A DNA stretch of 5,529 nt from Simkania negevensis. Lineage in GTDB: Bacteria; Chlamydiota; Chlamydiia; Chlamydiales; Simkaniaceae. The DNA is taken from contig JACPWA010000011.1 in assembly GCA_016191565.1 (NCBI GenBank), positions 1-5,529 on the forward strand, read 5' to 3'. Shown here in pieces: positions 1 through 5,529 of this stretch. The translations under genes and the position numbers were made by a program. The notes below the pieces were generated by a model, which ran no database searches, was not told the DNA's origin, and saw nothing but the letters and a program-made list of their open reading frames with translations. Positions within the stretch are counted from its first letter, which is position 1. Each line of letters starts with the position of its first letter.

Positions 1-1488
1 AGGATTAGGGAAAGATTAGAAAAGCAAATGGCGGGGAAACTAAAAAGTCGCAATATAGAAGGAGGTGATCGAGAGATCAGTGAAAAAATTTTCGATTTTT
101 TAGAAAAGAAAATGGAACGATTTGAAAAAGAATATAGCGATCTCAATGAACATCTACTTACCCTCCATATTTTAAAAGCATTTGCTAAAACTCTAGATGC
201 TCATACCGGGTATTATAGCCCGAAAGAGGCATTTGAGATCCGGGCCAATTTAAAGAAACAATTCCACGGGGTGGGGGTTGTTCTTAGACAAGACTTTGAT
301 GGGGTATTCATAGTGAGTCTAATCGAAGGGGGCCCTGCACAAAAGTCGGGCAAGATACAGGTAGGGGACCAGCTTATTGCAATTAATGGGACCCTAGTTT
401 CTGGCCTTGCTTTTGATCAGCTCCTAGAGAAAATGCAAGGGGAGATCGGAACCCCCTTGAAGCTACTAGTCACACGGAGTAGTAAAGAGGAAGAGGTCAA
501 GCTAGTTCGAGAAAAAATCATTATGAATGATGAGAGAATTGCTGTTTCTTATGAACCCTATGCAGATGGGGTCATTGGGAGGATTGATCTTCCCTCTTTC
601 TACGATGGAGGAGAACAAGTGAATGTAGAAAGGGATTTAAGAGAGGCAATTAAGGGACTCAAGCAGGAGGGGAAACTTTTAGGACTTGTACTAGACTTTC
701 GGGAGAATTCAGGGGGATTTCTTCATCAAGCGGTCAAGGTCTCCAAAATGTTTTTGAAAGGGGGACTGATTGTGATTTCTAAATACTGTGATGGAGAGGT
801 GAGCTACTCGCGCGATGTAGATCCGCGGATCTACTATGATGGACCTTTAGTAGTTCTAACTTCGAAAGCTTCTGCTTCAGCAGCAGAGATTGTAGCCCAA
901 GCTCTTCAAGATCATGGTGTTGCCATTGTTGTCGGCGATGAGCGGACCTATGGGAAGGGGACTATGCAGTATCAGACCTTGACCGATGAATCTGCGAAAT
1001 CTTTTTTTAAAGTAACTGTGGGTCGCTACTATACTGCCTCTGGCCGTTCTCCTCAGATCGAAGGGGTCAAGGCAGATCTTGTCGTCCCTAGCTTCTACTT
1101 TCCCTATCCGATCGGGGAGAGATACCTTGAATTTCCCTTGAGCAATGACCATTTAAGCGGAGAAGTATTTCATTCATTAGAAGAGATGGGTCGAGGCACA
1201 TACCAAGATCTTTCCAAGTTCCCTGTTCCCTACTTAAGTCCAAGAGAGTCGAACTGGCGCAAGATGCTTGCTGTCCTTAAGCGTTCGAGTAGCCAAAGGC
1301 TAGCTAAGGATAAAAATTTCCAATTTTTCCTTAAAACAGCTGGACAAAAGAAAGTAGAAAGGCAGTCCTCCTCTTCACAAGAAGCTTCTGCCCCCTCTAA
1401 TCATGGGGAAAACGATTTACAGATGGCAGAGGCCGTACAGATCATCAAAGATATGGTCTATCTTGATCGCCACGCTCTTTCTTATTAG
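1..1488 (+). CDS. tsp: Tail-specific protease (PDZ + S41 serine peptidase), CT441/Prc-like, 5'-truncated by window edge
   Basis: This is a periplasmic serine protease of the Tsp/Prc/CtpA family (S41), which recognises C-terminal tails through its PDZ domain. The frame is open to base 1 (RIRERLEKQ precedes the first Met codon at 28), so that ATG is probably internal and the true start lies upstream. Numbering from the Met at 28, the features in order are: a helical segment with the family motif LDAHTGYYSP at 56-65; a PDZ domain at about 78-150 (GVGVVL, GGPAQKSG, VGDQLIAING); and the S41 core at about 180-355. The catalytic Ser is S284 in SASAAE, the Lys is K310 in YGKG, and Q314 is the third active-site residue. 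The 26-residue Ser-Lys spacing matches chlamydial Tsp (S455/K481 as I recall), which suggests roughly 160 residues, including the signal peptide, lie outside. The tail has a Ser-rich linker (about 443-460) and a helix, DLQMAEAVQIIKDM, like the Prc C-terminus. In Chlamydia, CT441 has been reported to cleave host NF-kB p65; that role is not inferred here. All catalytic residues are intact. Confidence 0.95.
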   Translation, partial: RIRERLEKQMAGKLKSRNIEGGDREISEKIFDFLEKKMERFEKEYSDLNEHLLTLHILKAFAKTLDAHTGYYSPKEAFEIRANLKKQFHGVGVVLRQDFDGVFIVSLIEGGPAQKSGKIQVGDQLIAINGTLVSGLAFDQLLEKMQGEIGTPLKLLVTRSSKEEEVKLVREKIIMNDERIAVSYEPYADGVIGRIDLPSFYDGGEQVNVERDLREAIKGLKQEGKLLGLVLDFRENSGGFLHQAVKVSKMFLKGGLIVISKYCDGEVSYSRDVDPRIYYDGPLVVLTSKASASAAEIVAQALQDHGVAIVVGDERTYGKGTMQYQTLTDESAKSFFKVTVGRYYTASGRSPQIEGVKADLVVPSFYFPYPIGERYLEFPLSNDHLSGEVFHSLEEMGRGTYQDLSKFPVPYLSPRESNWRKMLAVLKRSSSQRLAKDKNFQFFLKTAGQKKVERQSSSSQEASAPSNHGENDLQMAEAVQIIKDMVYLDRHALSY

Positions 1489-1498
1489 ACGTTATCTA

Positions 1499-1543
1499 GA
1501 CCTTGAGTTTACCTGTACTGTTTTTTCTTTACTCAGATAGGTC
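1499..1543. terminator. Imperfect inverted repeat between convergent genes, possible bidirectional terminator
   Basis: GACCTTGAGT (1499-1508) pairs over 10 bp with ACTCA (1531-1535) and AGGTC (1539-1543), with a 3-base GAT bulge on the 3' side and a 22-base loop. It begins 10 bases after the protease stop codon and ends 1 base before the stop of the opposing small gene, where a shared terminator would be expected. The loop is large, and the T-run lies inside it rather than after the stem, with only ATTATTTAAT following on the plus strand. It is therefore a weak candidate for Rho-independent termination. Confidence 0.3.
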
Positions 1544-1544
1544 A

Positions 1545-2030
1545 TTATTTAATAGGTAGGATTACTTTTGCAATTAGATAAAAGTAGCTGAGAGCGTGAG
1601 AGCAAGTCGCAAGGAGAAAAGAATCTGTTATAAAGTTTAATGTTGTCAGGGTGATTCTACCTTCTAAAGACCTGGCAAGGGCTTGTTTCCCATGGTCTAA
1701 GCTTAGAGTAATGCTAGCTAAAGTTAAAACCATCAGGCATGTAGCTAATCCTTTTTTCTCTTCATTTCCTATACCAAACTGCTCAAGCTTTCCTGAAAAT
1801 GTGTTTACAAGGTAATTCCATCCTATATTGCTCATAACCCTCGCGCCTTCTGTTATTCCAAATCCTATAAGCGATTGATTATAAGTTCTATAAGGTGTGT
1901 CTTCTAACCATTTAATGAGCGGATTTAAGTGAGAAAAGCGTTGCAATGATGGCAGGAGAGTCAAATGTAGAGCCCCGTTCGCTAATGTCCCAAGCTTGTT
2001 TGTTGTTATGCTATTCCACAACGCTGTCAT
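1545..2030 (-). CDS. Hypothetical protein with two hydrophobic segments (161 aa)
   Basis: I do not recognise this protein. The start at 2030 is well supported by an AAGGAG Shine-Dalgarno 6 bases upstream. The N-terminal half (1-90) is mixed, aromatic and polar (for example KWLEDTPYRTYNQSL), with no Sec signal peptide. Two hydrophobic stretches follow: about 94-112 (KGLATCLMVLTLASITLSL) and about 136-158 (DSFLLATCSHALSYFYLIAK and onward). A 23-residue more polar link (DHGKQALARSLEGR) separates them, and the protein ends in ILPIK. This suggests a small membrane protein with a C-terminal helical hairpin. A paired hydrophobic region is also seen in chlamydial inclusion-membrane (Inc) proteins, but there the two helices are usually closer and nothing here proves type III export. 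It is monocistronic, convergent with the protease gene and divergent from the tRNA. No domain, catalytic motif or repeat was seen, so no function is assigned. Confidence 0.75.
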   Translation of the reverse strand: MTALWNSITTNKLGTLANGALHLTLLPSLQRFSHLNPLIKWLEDTPYRTYNQSLIGFGITEGARVMSNIGWNYLVNTFSGKLEQFGIGNEEKKGLATCLMVLTLASITLSLDHGKQALARSLEGRITLTTLNFITDSFLLATCSHALSYFYLIAKVILPIK

Positions 2031-2036
2031 TTCTTA

Positions 2037-2042
2037 CTCCTT
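2037..2042 (-). promoter_or_regulatory. Strong Shine-Dalgarno AAGGAG for the small membrane protein
   Basis: On the minus strand AAGGAG is followed by 6 bases (TAAGAA) and then ATG at 2030. This near-consensus site at standard spacing fixes the start codon and is the best evidence that this otherwise unrecognised frame is translated. The leader upstream (about 2045-2110) is very A/T-rich, but I found no convincing -35/-10 pair at 16-18 bp spacing in it. Confidence 0.8.
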
Positions 2043-2210
2043 GATGTTTCGATATGAAAGAATTAACAAACTTATTAGTTTTATAAAAAAAATACAAGGA
2101 AAATAGCTAATCAGTGCGAAAATACACAGGTAAATCTTAGCTTCTTAGAAGGGCTGTTGTTTATCTATCCGTTTCTAGTGTACAGAGCACTAGCTTGAGC
2201 AAATGTCTTC

Positions 2211-2239
2211 TTGCTAAAAATCCTCTAACATCCTATTTT
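2211..2239 (+). promoter_or_regulatory. Possible sigma-70/sigma-66-type promoter for tRNA-Phe
   Basis: TTGCTA at 2211-2216 and TATTTT at 2234-2239 are separated by 17 bases, each matching 4 of 6 consensus positions (TTGACA, TATAAT). Transcription would begin near 2246, giving a leader of about 17 bases before the tRNA 5' end at 2263. This is reasonable for a monocistronic tRNA. The match is modest, and other weak hexamers exist nearby (TTGAGC at 2195, TAACAT at 2226). The rest of the 2031-2262 gap shows no gene. Confidence 0.35.
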
Positions 2240-2262
2240 CTTAAGAGACCAACACGCCGCAG

Positions 2263-2335
<73 letters not shown>

Positions 2336-2344
2336 TCTTTCCGT

Positions 2345-4012
2345 TTAATACCCTAAAATCAAAGAAAAGTGCAGTCTTTTAAAGGGACCGCCAAGGTCAA
2401 TGTTATGCAGTTGGAACCCAAAATCTGCCCGGAAAGTAAGGTAGGGAACAATATCGTAGCGCATGCCTGGTCCTATGCTCATTAAGTGCTGCGATTTCAT
2501 CTGACCTATCGCCTTCTTCTTGACCTCTTCCCATCCATAGTCAAAGAAAAGTAAAAATTGCATACTATCTCTAAATTTTTTATGCCCTGCTAACGCATTT
2601 AAAGGGCTAAGTAGAGGAGTACGCAGCTCAACATTCCAGATAAAAGCATTATCTCCATTAATCACCCGTTCTTTGTATCCTCTTACAGTGGTCATCCCCC
2701 CTATACCATACTCCTCGCTGGGAAGAAGGTTTATGCTTGCAATCTGCCCTCTAAGATAATTGTGGATCGACCATCGTTTATAAAAATGCCCGATGAGGGT
2801 GAAGGCGCAGCGGGCGTAGAGGTATTTGTTTTTGGCAAAGGGGCGTAGAGAGGAGTAATTATGATTGGATTGGTCAGCGATCCACTGGCCGGGAGAATAA
2901 AAGCCTTCGATCTCAAAGGAGGTGGTAATAGTCTCATTTTCAAATCCAATATTATAGCCCACCATGAGCTGGGTTAAATTCACCAAATCAGAAGCGATGA
3001 CAGGGCGCCCTCCTAAGTCGAGGTTATTATTTGTTCTTTTGAAATCAAATCCCCAGGTGAATTCATGGAGGAGGGGACCTCTTGTTTGGAGGGGAATATC
3101 ATAGCGGAGGCTCCCTTGTAGGCTAAATCCATGAGAGCGGAACTTTGTAGCTCGAATGTTAGGTACTTTAAAGGGGGCATCTACAGAAGAATAACCTCCA
3201 TAGAGAATAAGAAAATGGCGCCAAGGAAGGGGAGCTTCATAAAAAAGGGCATGCCCTTGAAATTTGTTAAAGTTATCTGAAGTAGAGTATTGATAGGAAA
3301 GAGTTTGGTCCGTTCCTAAGAGCTTTCCCCAGGTGAATCCGGCAAAGAGGCGGTTGTTGCCGATCACATCATTCCCGGTATTATCAATCCCTGCATATAC
3401 CCGAAAAGGGTAGCGATCGCTCACAATCAGTTCGATGTCGGTTGTGCCCACCTTATCTCCTGGTGTATAGACTGCATCGACCCGCCGAAAAGGATTCCGG
3501 TTCATCCAGTAGAGGTCTTGATCGAGAATATCAGAGGCGATCACCTGGTCAGGCTCTAGCCGTATATAGGTTCTGATTTTTTCCTCATCTGACCACTTCT
3601 GTCCTTTTACTTTTACTTGACCTAACTTCCCTTCCGTTACAAGCAACTGAAGCACGCCACTTGAGATGTTTTGTTCAGGCACGGTAATCATCACTACAGG
3701 GCGATGATGCTTTTGATAAAAAGAGATCACCTCTTGTTTGATGGCAAGAATCTGCTCTTGGGTAAGGGGATTATTGAAAGAGTGCTTTAGCTCTTTTTTT
3801 AGTTTGTTTGGTTTGGCAGGAAGGTTAATATGATAGGCCAGCACTCCTTGAATGTTTTGATAACCAGCAGGGTTTAAGTCCTCTTTTTTTCCGACAAGAA
3901 GGAGCCCTTTAAAGAGAGGAGGGGCTGTTTCATCGGAAAAGAGGGGGAAAGCAAGGAGAAAAACAAGTAGGAAAAGGAATCTGTAAATTTTTCTAGTCAT
4001 TGAAATAAGCAT
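2345..4012 (-). CDS. TpsB-type two-partner secretion transporter (ShlB/FhaC/HecB family), Omp85 superfamily
   Basis: This outer-membrane pore exports a partner TpsA exoprotein (type Vb secretion). Residues 1-26 are a Sec signal peptide (basic RKIYR, then FLFLLVFLLAFPLFS, cleavage near 26/27). POTRA1 spans about 33-128 and includes the family-typical stretch YQKHHRPVVMITVPEQ followed by SSGVLQLLVTEGKLG. POTRA2 spans about 131-200. The barrel begins with YAGIDNTGND (206-215), the conserved 'G-DN-G' first strand, followed by LLGTDQTLSYQYSTS. The L6 hairpin motif VRGY is at 443-446 and its barrel-wall partner FxDxG (FFDYG) is at 489-493; this Arg-Asp pair is diagnostic of Omp85/TpsB proteins. The last strand, LHFSLILGY, ends in an aromatic residue, as expected of a BAM substrate. 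The 555-residue length is close to ShlB and FhaC. The ATG at 4012 has only a weak purine-rich site (AGAAAAG); a second Met codon at 4000 has none and would shorten the basic N-region. Its substrate is probably the exoprotein encoded just upstream. Confidence 0.93.
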   Translation of the reverse strand: MLISMTRKIYRFLFLLVFLLAFPLFSDETAPPLFKGLLLVGKKEDLNPAGYQNIQGVLAYHINLPAKPNKLKKELKHSFNNPLTQEQILAIKQEVISFYQKHHRPVVMITVPEQNISSGVLQLLVTEGKLGQVKVKGQKWSDEEKIRTYIRLEPDQVIASDILDQDLYWMNRNPFRRVDAVYTPGDKVGTTDIELIVSDRYPFRVYAGIDNTGNDVIGNNRLFAGFTWGKLLGTDQTLSYQYSTSDNFNKFQGHALFYEAPLPWRHFLILYGGYSSVDAPFKVPNIRATKFRSHGFSLQGSLRYDIPLQTRGPLLHEFTWGFDFKRTNNNLDLGGRPVIASDLVNLTQLMVGYNIGFENETITTSFEIEGFYSPGQWIADQSNHNYSSLRPFAKNKYLYARCAFTLIGHFYKRWSIHNYLRGQIASINLLPSEEYGIGGMTTVRGYKERVINGDNAFIWNVELRTPLLSPLNALAGHKKFRDSMQFLLFFDYGWEEVKKKAIGQMKSQHLMSIGPGMRYDIVPYLTFRADFGFQLHNIDLGGPFKRLHFSLILGY

Positions 4013-4019
4013 TTCTTTT

Positions 4020-4035
4020 CTATTTACCGAAATAG
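4020..4035 (-). promoter_or_regulatory. Small hairpin in the tpsB leader next to the ribosome binding region
   Basis: On the minus strand CTATTT, a CGGT tetraloop and AAATAG form a perfect 6-bp A/T-rich stem that ends 7 bases before the ATG at 4012. It is preceded by a T7 run. The hairpin's 3' arm directly abuts the only purine-rich stretch (AGAAAAG) that could serve as a Shine-Dalgarno, so folding could modestly affect translation. The stem is weak and could be chance in A/T-rich DNA. Confidence 0.3.
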
Positions 4036-4068
4036 ATAAAAAAATGCTACGCTCTCTTTACTTACTTT

Positions 4069-4231
4069 ATACTAAATGTAAGAAATAAAATTACTAAAGT
4101 GGATCGCCTAACATGCCATCTTCGAGAGATCTTTTCTCACTAATGTTTAAAAACATAAGCTTCGAAAAGATCTCTCAAACCTGTCACGTTATTCAAACCA
4201 ATTTAGTAATTTTATTTCTTACATTTAGTAT
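4069..4231. repeat. 163-bp nested palindromic element with perfect 30-bp terminal inverted repeats (MITE-like or mRNA hairpin)
   Basis: The left arm 4069-4098 (starting ATACTAAATGTAAG) is the exact reverse complement of 4202-4231, 30 of 30 bases, and 26 of the 30 are A/T. The 103-base interior is less A/T-rich and contains a second 13-bp perfect stem and a third 5-bp stem, all concentric. No open reading frame of note lies inside. If TA at 4070-4071 and 4229-4230 is a target duplication, the core would be 157 bp (4072-4228), as for Tc1/mariner- or IS630-derived MITEs. Because TA is part of the palindrome, this cannot be proved from one copy. The element lies 72 bases after the exoprotein stop and 56 bases before the transporter start. 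In RNA it would fold into one long interrupted hairpin that could terminate, attenuate or stabilise the upstream message. The structure is certain; its nature is not. Confidence 0.85.
4124..4176. repeat. Inner perfect stem-loop of the nested palindrome
   Basis: GAGAGATCTTTTC (4124-4136) is the exact reverse complement of GAAAAGATCTCTC (4164-4176). One mismatch outward, two further A-T pairs extend it (4121-4122 with 4178-4179). Its loop contains a third stem, ATGTT/AACAT (4143-4147 and 4152-4156), closing a TAAA tetraloop. All three stems share nearly the same centre, which is expected of a once longer palindrome that has lost pairing in places. Confidence 0.85.
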
Positions 4232-4271
4232 TAATTTTCTTTAGCCATATAAGTTAACGATATATTTCGTG

Positions 4272-4295
4272 CTCTAAAGATTAAGCATTTTAGAG
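4272..4295 (-). terminator. Weak stem-loop just after the exoprotein stop codon
   Basis: CTCTAAA (4272-4278) pairs with TTTAGAG (4289-4295) around a 10-base loop, 8 bases past the exoprotein stop on the minus strand. The stem is 7 bp and A/T-rich. The bases that follow on the minus strand (CACGAAATATAT) are not a T-tract, so it is unlikely to be an efficient intrinsic terminator. It may instead mark a message 3' end. Confidence 0.25.
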
Positions 4296-4303
4296 TCAGA
4301 TGG

Positions 4304-5529
4304 TCATCTGTCTAGGATATAGGTCTGGTTTAGGTAAGCTCTTCCTGTTTGATAATAGGTCTTGGAAGAGGGGATTTCAAAATCATACGACTTCTCTTCC
4401 CCCTCTTTTTTTTCTCGTTCTTTATATTCTTTGCGGAAGGAGGTCCGATTATGAGGATGATCATGTGTTTTAGAAAGGCTTTCTTTTAGTTCAGTGATTA
4501 TCCGGCCTGAAAAAACAGAGATAAGGTGTTTTGCATGGGTCAGACTGCCACTTTCAAGGATCGGGGTTTTTCCATTGTCTCGGTAAAAAACTGTAAAGGG
4601 GAGTCCCCCTAATTGAGAGGGATAATCAATTCCCCACACCTCCTCTGAGGTGTTGAAATAAAGAGGCGCTCCTTCAAAATAGAGGCGATTAAGGGTCCCT
4701 GAGATCGCATTCCATGAGCGATTGCCTGAAAAAATCTTAAGAGGAGCCTCCCCTGTGGAGATGGAAGCTTTGGATCCAAGAATAAATCCCCCTCCGATGG
4801 GAGCATAAGGAGGAGTTTTTTCCTCGTCGACAAGGATCATTCCTCCCCCTTCTCCATACGATTTTATTTTTGCATTGTTATCGACGATAAGCGACTTTCC
4901 TGCGATGAGAAAGAAGGAGCTTGCAGGGGCTAAGAGGCGGCTTTGCCCACTTAAGTGAATCTTTCCCCTCGAAGAGGTGAGGTGGAGATTGCCCCCTTGT
5001 GCCACAATATGCGCTGTGTCGCTCAGTGTAATATCTTTGGTTGCAATCAGGGTGTTTCTCCCTTGAGTAGTTTGTATAGAAGCATTTTGGGACAAAGCGA
5101 TCTGCCCTCCAATATTAGCTGAAAAGTGGCCAGCGGTAATGTAAGGAGGGGGAGTTAGGTCGGGGTTGTCAAGAACAAGATCTCCCCCCGCAGTGATCTG
5201 AAGTGCTCCCCCTTTTCCATTAATATGGGCATTGGAGTGAAGGAGGATCGATTCTTTAGCAAAAAGAGAAGAGCTCCGACATCTGACGGAAGAAGATGCA
5301 TCTCGTGTTCCTGTTAAGACGATATTTTCTCCTGCGTGAAGATCGATCCCTTTTTCAGAAGCAATAAATGCCTCTGCTACATGGGCATGAAGCATTAGGT
5401 TTTTTCCCGCTTTGATAAGGAGAGGTCCCTCACTTTGAATGGAAGAGGGAGGAGGAAAAAGGCCGATCCCCCCTTGTAATTCAACTGCTCCTTCTACACT
5501 TATCTCAGCTCTTCCTTTACTATAAATAG
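4304..5529 (-). CDS. TpsA-type beta-helical exoprotein (filamentous-hemagglutinin-like), C-terminal part, 5'-truncated by window edge
   Basis: This is the likely secreted partner of the adjacent TpsB. The frame is open to the window edge with no stop: 44 residues (IYSKGRAEISVEGAVELQGG and onward) precede the Met at 5395, so that Met is internal. The N-terminal signal peptide and TPS recognition domain should lie beyond 5529. Of the 407 visible residues, about the first 270 are imperfect repeats of roughly 20-25 residues. They alternate hydrophobic and polar and are rich in G, S, N and T (for example GGALQITAGGDLVLDN, GRNTLIATKDITLSD, GNLHLTSSRGKIHLSG, SSFFLIAGKSLIVDNN), the signature of a right-handed beta-helix. 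The helix gives way to a non-repetitive aromatic segment (RSWNAISGTLNRLYFEGAPL, then EEVWGIDYPSQLGGLPFTVF). A very charged tail (HDHPHNRTSFRKEYKEREKK and onward) follows, ending in AYLNQTYILDR. There is one visible Cys. No C-terminal barrel is seen, which argues against a one-piece autotransporter or Pmp. No VENN motif or recognisable toxin domain was found. Confidence 0.82.
   Translation of the reverse strand, partial: IYSKGRAEISVEGAVELQGGIGLFPPPSSIQSEGPLLIKAGKNLMLHAHVAEAFIASEKGIDLHAGENIVLTGTRDASSSVRCRSSSLFAKESILLHSNAHINGKGGALQITAGGDLVLDNPDLTPPPYITAGHFSANIGGQIALSQNASIQTTQGRNTLIATKDITLSDTAHIVAQGGNLHLTSSRGKIHLSGQSRLLAPASSFFLIAGKSLIVDNNAKIKSYGEGGGMILVDEEKTPPYAPIGGGFILGSKASISTGEAPLKIFSGNRSWNAISGTLNRLYFEGAPLYFNTSEEVWGIDYPSQLGGLPFTVFYRDNGKTPILESGSLTHAKHLISVFSGRIITELKESLSKTHDHPHNRTSFRKEYKEREKKEGEEKSYDFEIPSSKTYYQTGRAYLNQTYILDR

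Noticed and set aside
28..30. ATG at 28 as the true start of the protease gene
   Set aside because: The frame is open upstream to base 1 with protein-like sequence, and family members carry a signal peptide and N-terminal helical domain of well over 100 residues before this point.
877..1152. Open frame antisense to the protease catalytic domain
   Set aside because: It lies entirely opposite a conserved S41 core, has no ribosome binding site of note and a protein composition without family features; a codon shadow.
2139..2157. AGC-TTC-TTA-GAA-GG-GCT dyad near 2139 as a terminator
   Set aside because: The stem is short and bulged, has no T-tract on either strand, and no gene on either strand ends there.
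2731..2949. Second-frame open reading frame inside the transporter gene on the same strand
   Set aside because: It is fully contained in the conserved TpsB barrel region, and its product is low-complexity and Pro/Ser-rich with no recognisable feature; a shadow.
4060..4240. A longer target-site duplication flanking the palindrome
   Set aside because: The bases just outside the arms (CTTACTTT on the left, TAATTTTC on the right) are not direct repeats. Only the internal TA dinucleotide could be a duplication, and it is part of the palindrome.
4304..4500. Contact-dependent inhibition (CdiA-type) toxin at the exoprotein C-terminus with an immunity gene
   Set aside because: There is no VENN-like pretoxin motif and no recognisable nuclease or pore motif. 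No small immunity gene follows: the next gene downstream is the transporter, 291 bases away.
4609..4833. Second-frame open reading frame inside the exoprotein gene
   Set aside because: It overlaps the beta-helix and post-helix coding sequence, which has a clear protein pattern; the alternative frame shows none.
5393..5395. Met codon at 5395 as the start of the exoprotein
   Set aside because: The same frame stays open for 44 more codons to the window edge and has the same beta-helix-like composition. There is no signal peptide at this Met and no Shine-Dalgarno before it.

Overview
The window looks like chromosomal DNA from a member of the Chlamydiae, more likely an environmental chlamydia-like lineage than Chlamydia itself. 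The main evidence is the first gene. It encodes a PDZ plus S41 tail-specific protease whose sequence around the PDZ, the 'SYEPYADGVIGRI' stretch and the catalytic core closely resembles, from memory, chlamydial Tsp (CT441). Its Ser-Lys catalytic spacing of 26 residues also matches. The tRNA gene has no encoded CCA tail, which fits but is not diagnostic. Genus cannot be fixed from the sequence alone.

Layout from left to right: (1) the 3' part of a tsp/prc-like protease gene on the plus strand, whose 5' end lies outside the window; (2) a weak inverted repeat between convergent genes; (3) a small minus-strand gene of unknown function with two hydrophobic segments and a strong Shine-Dalgarno; (4) a 232-bp intergenic stretch with a possible tRNA promoter; (5) tRNA-Phe(GAA) on the plus strand; (6) a complete minus-strand gene for a TpsB/FhaC/ShlB-type outer-membrane transporter, whose stop codon lies only 9 bases from the tRNA 3' end; (7) a 291-bp gap that contains a striking 163-bp nested palindrome with perfect 30-bp arms; (8) the 3' part of a minus-strand gene for a beta-helical exoprotein, which runs off the right edge.

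The last two genes form a two-partner secretion (type Vb) locus, transcribed right to left with the exoprotein (TpsA) first and the transporter (TpsB) second. The expected route is Sec export of both proteins, capture of the TpsA N-terminal TPS domain (outside this window) by the periplasmic POTRA domains of TpsB, and threading through the barrel to the surface. The palindrome sits between the two cistrons. It is the most unusual object here: it may be a MITE-like insertion, an RNA hairpin that separates expression of the two genes, or both.
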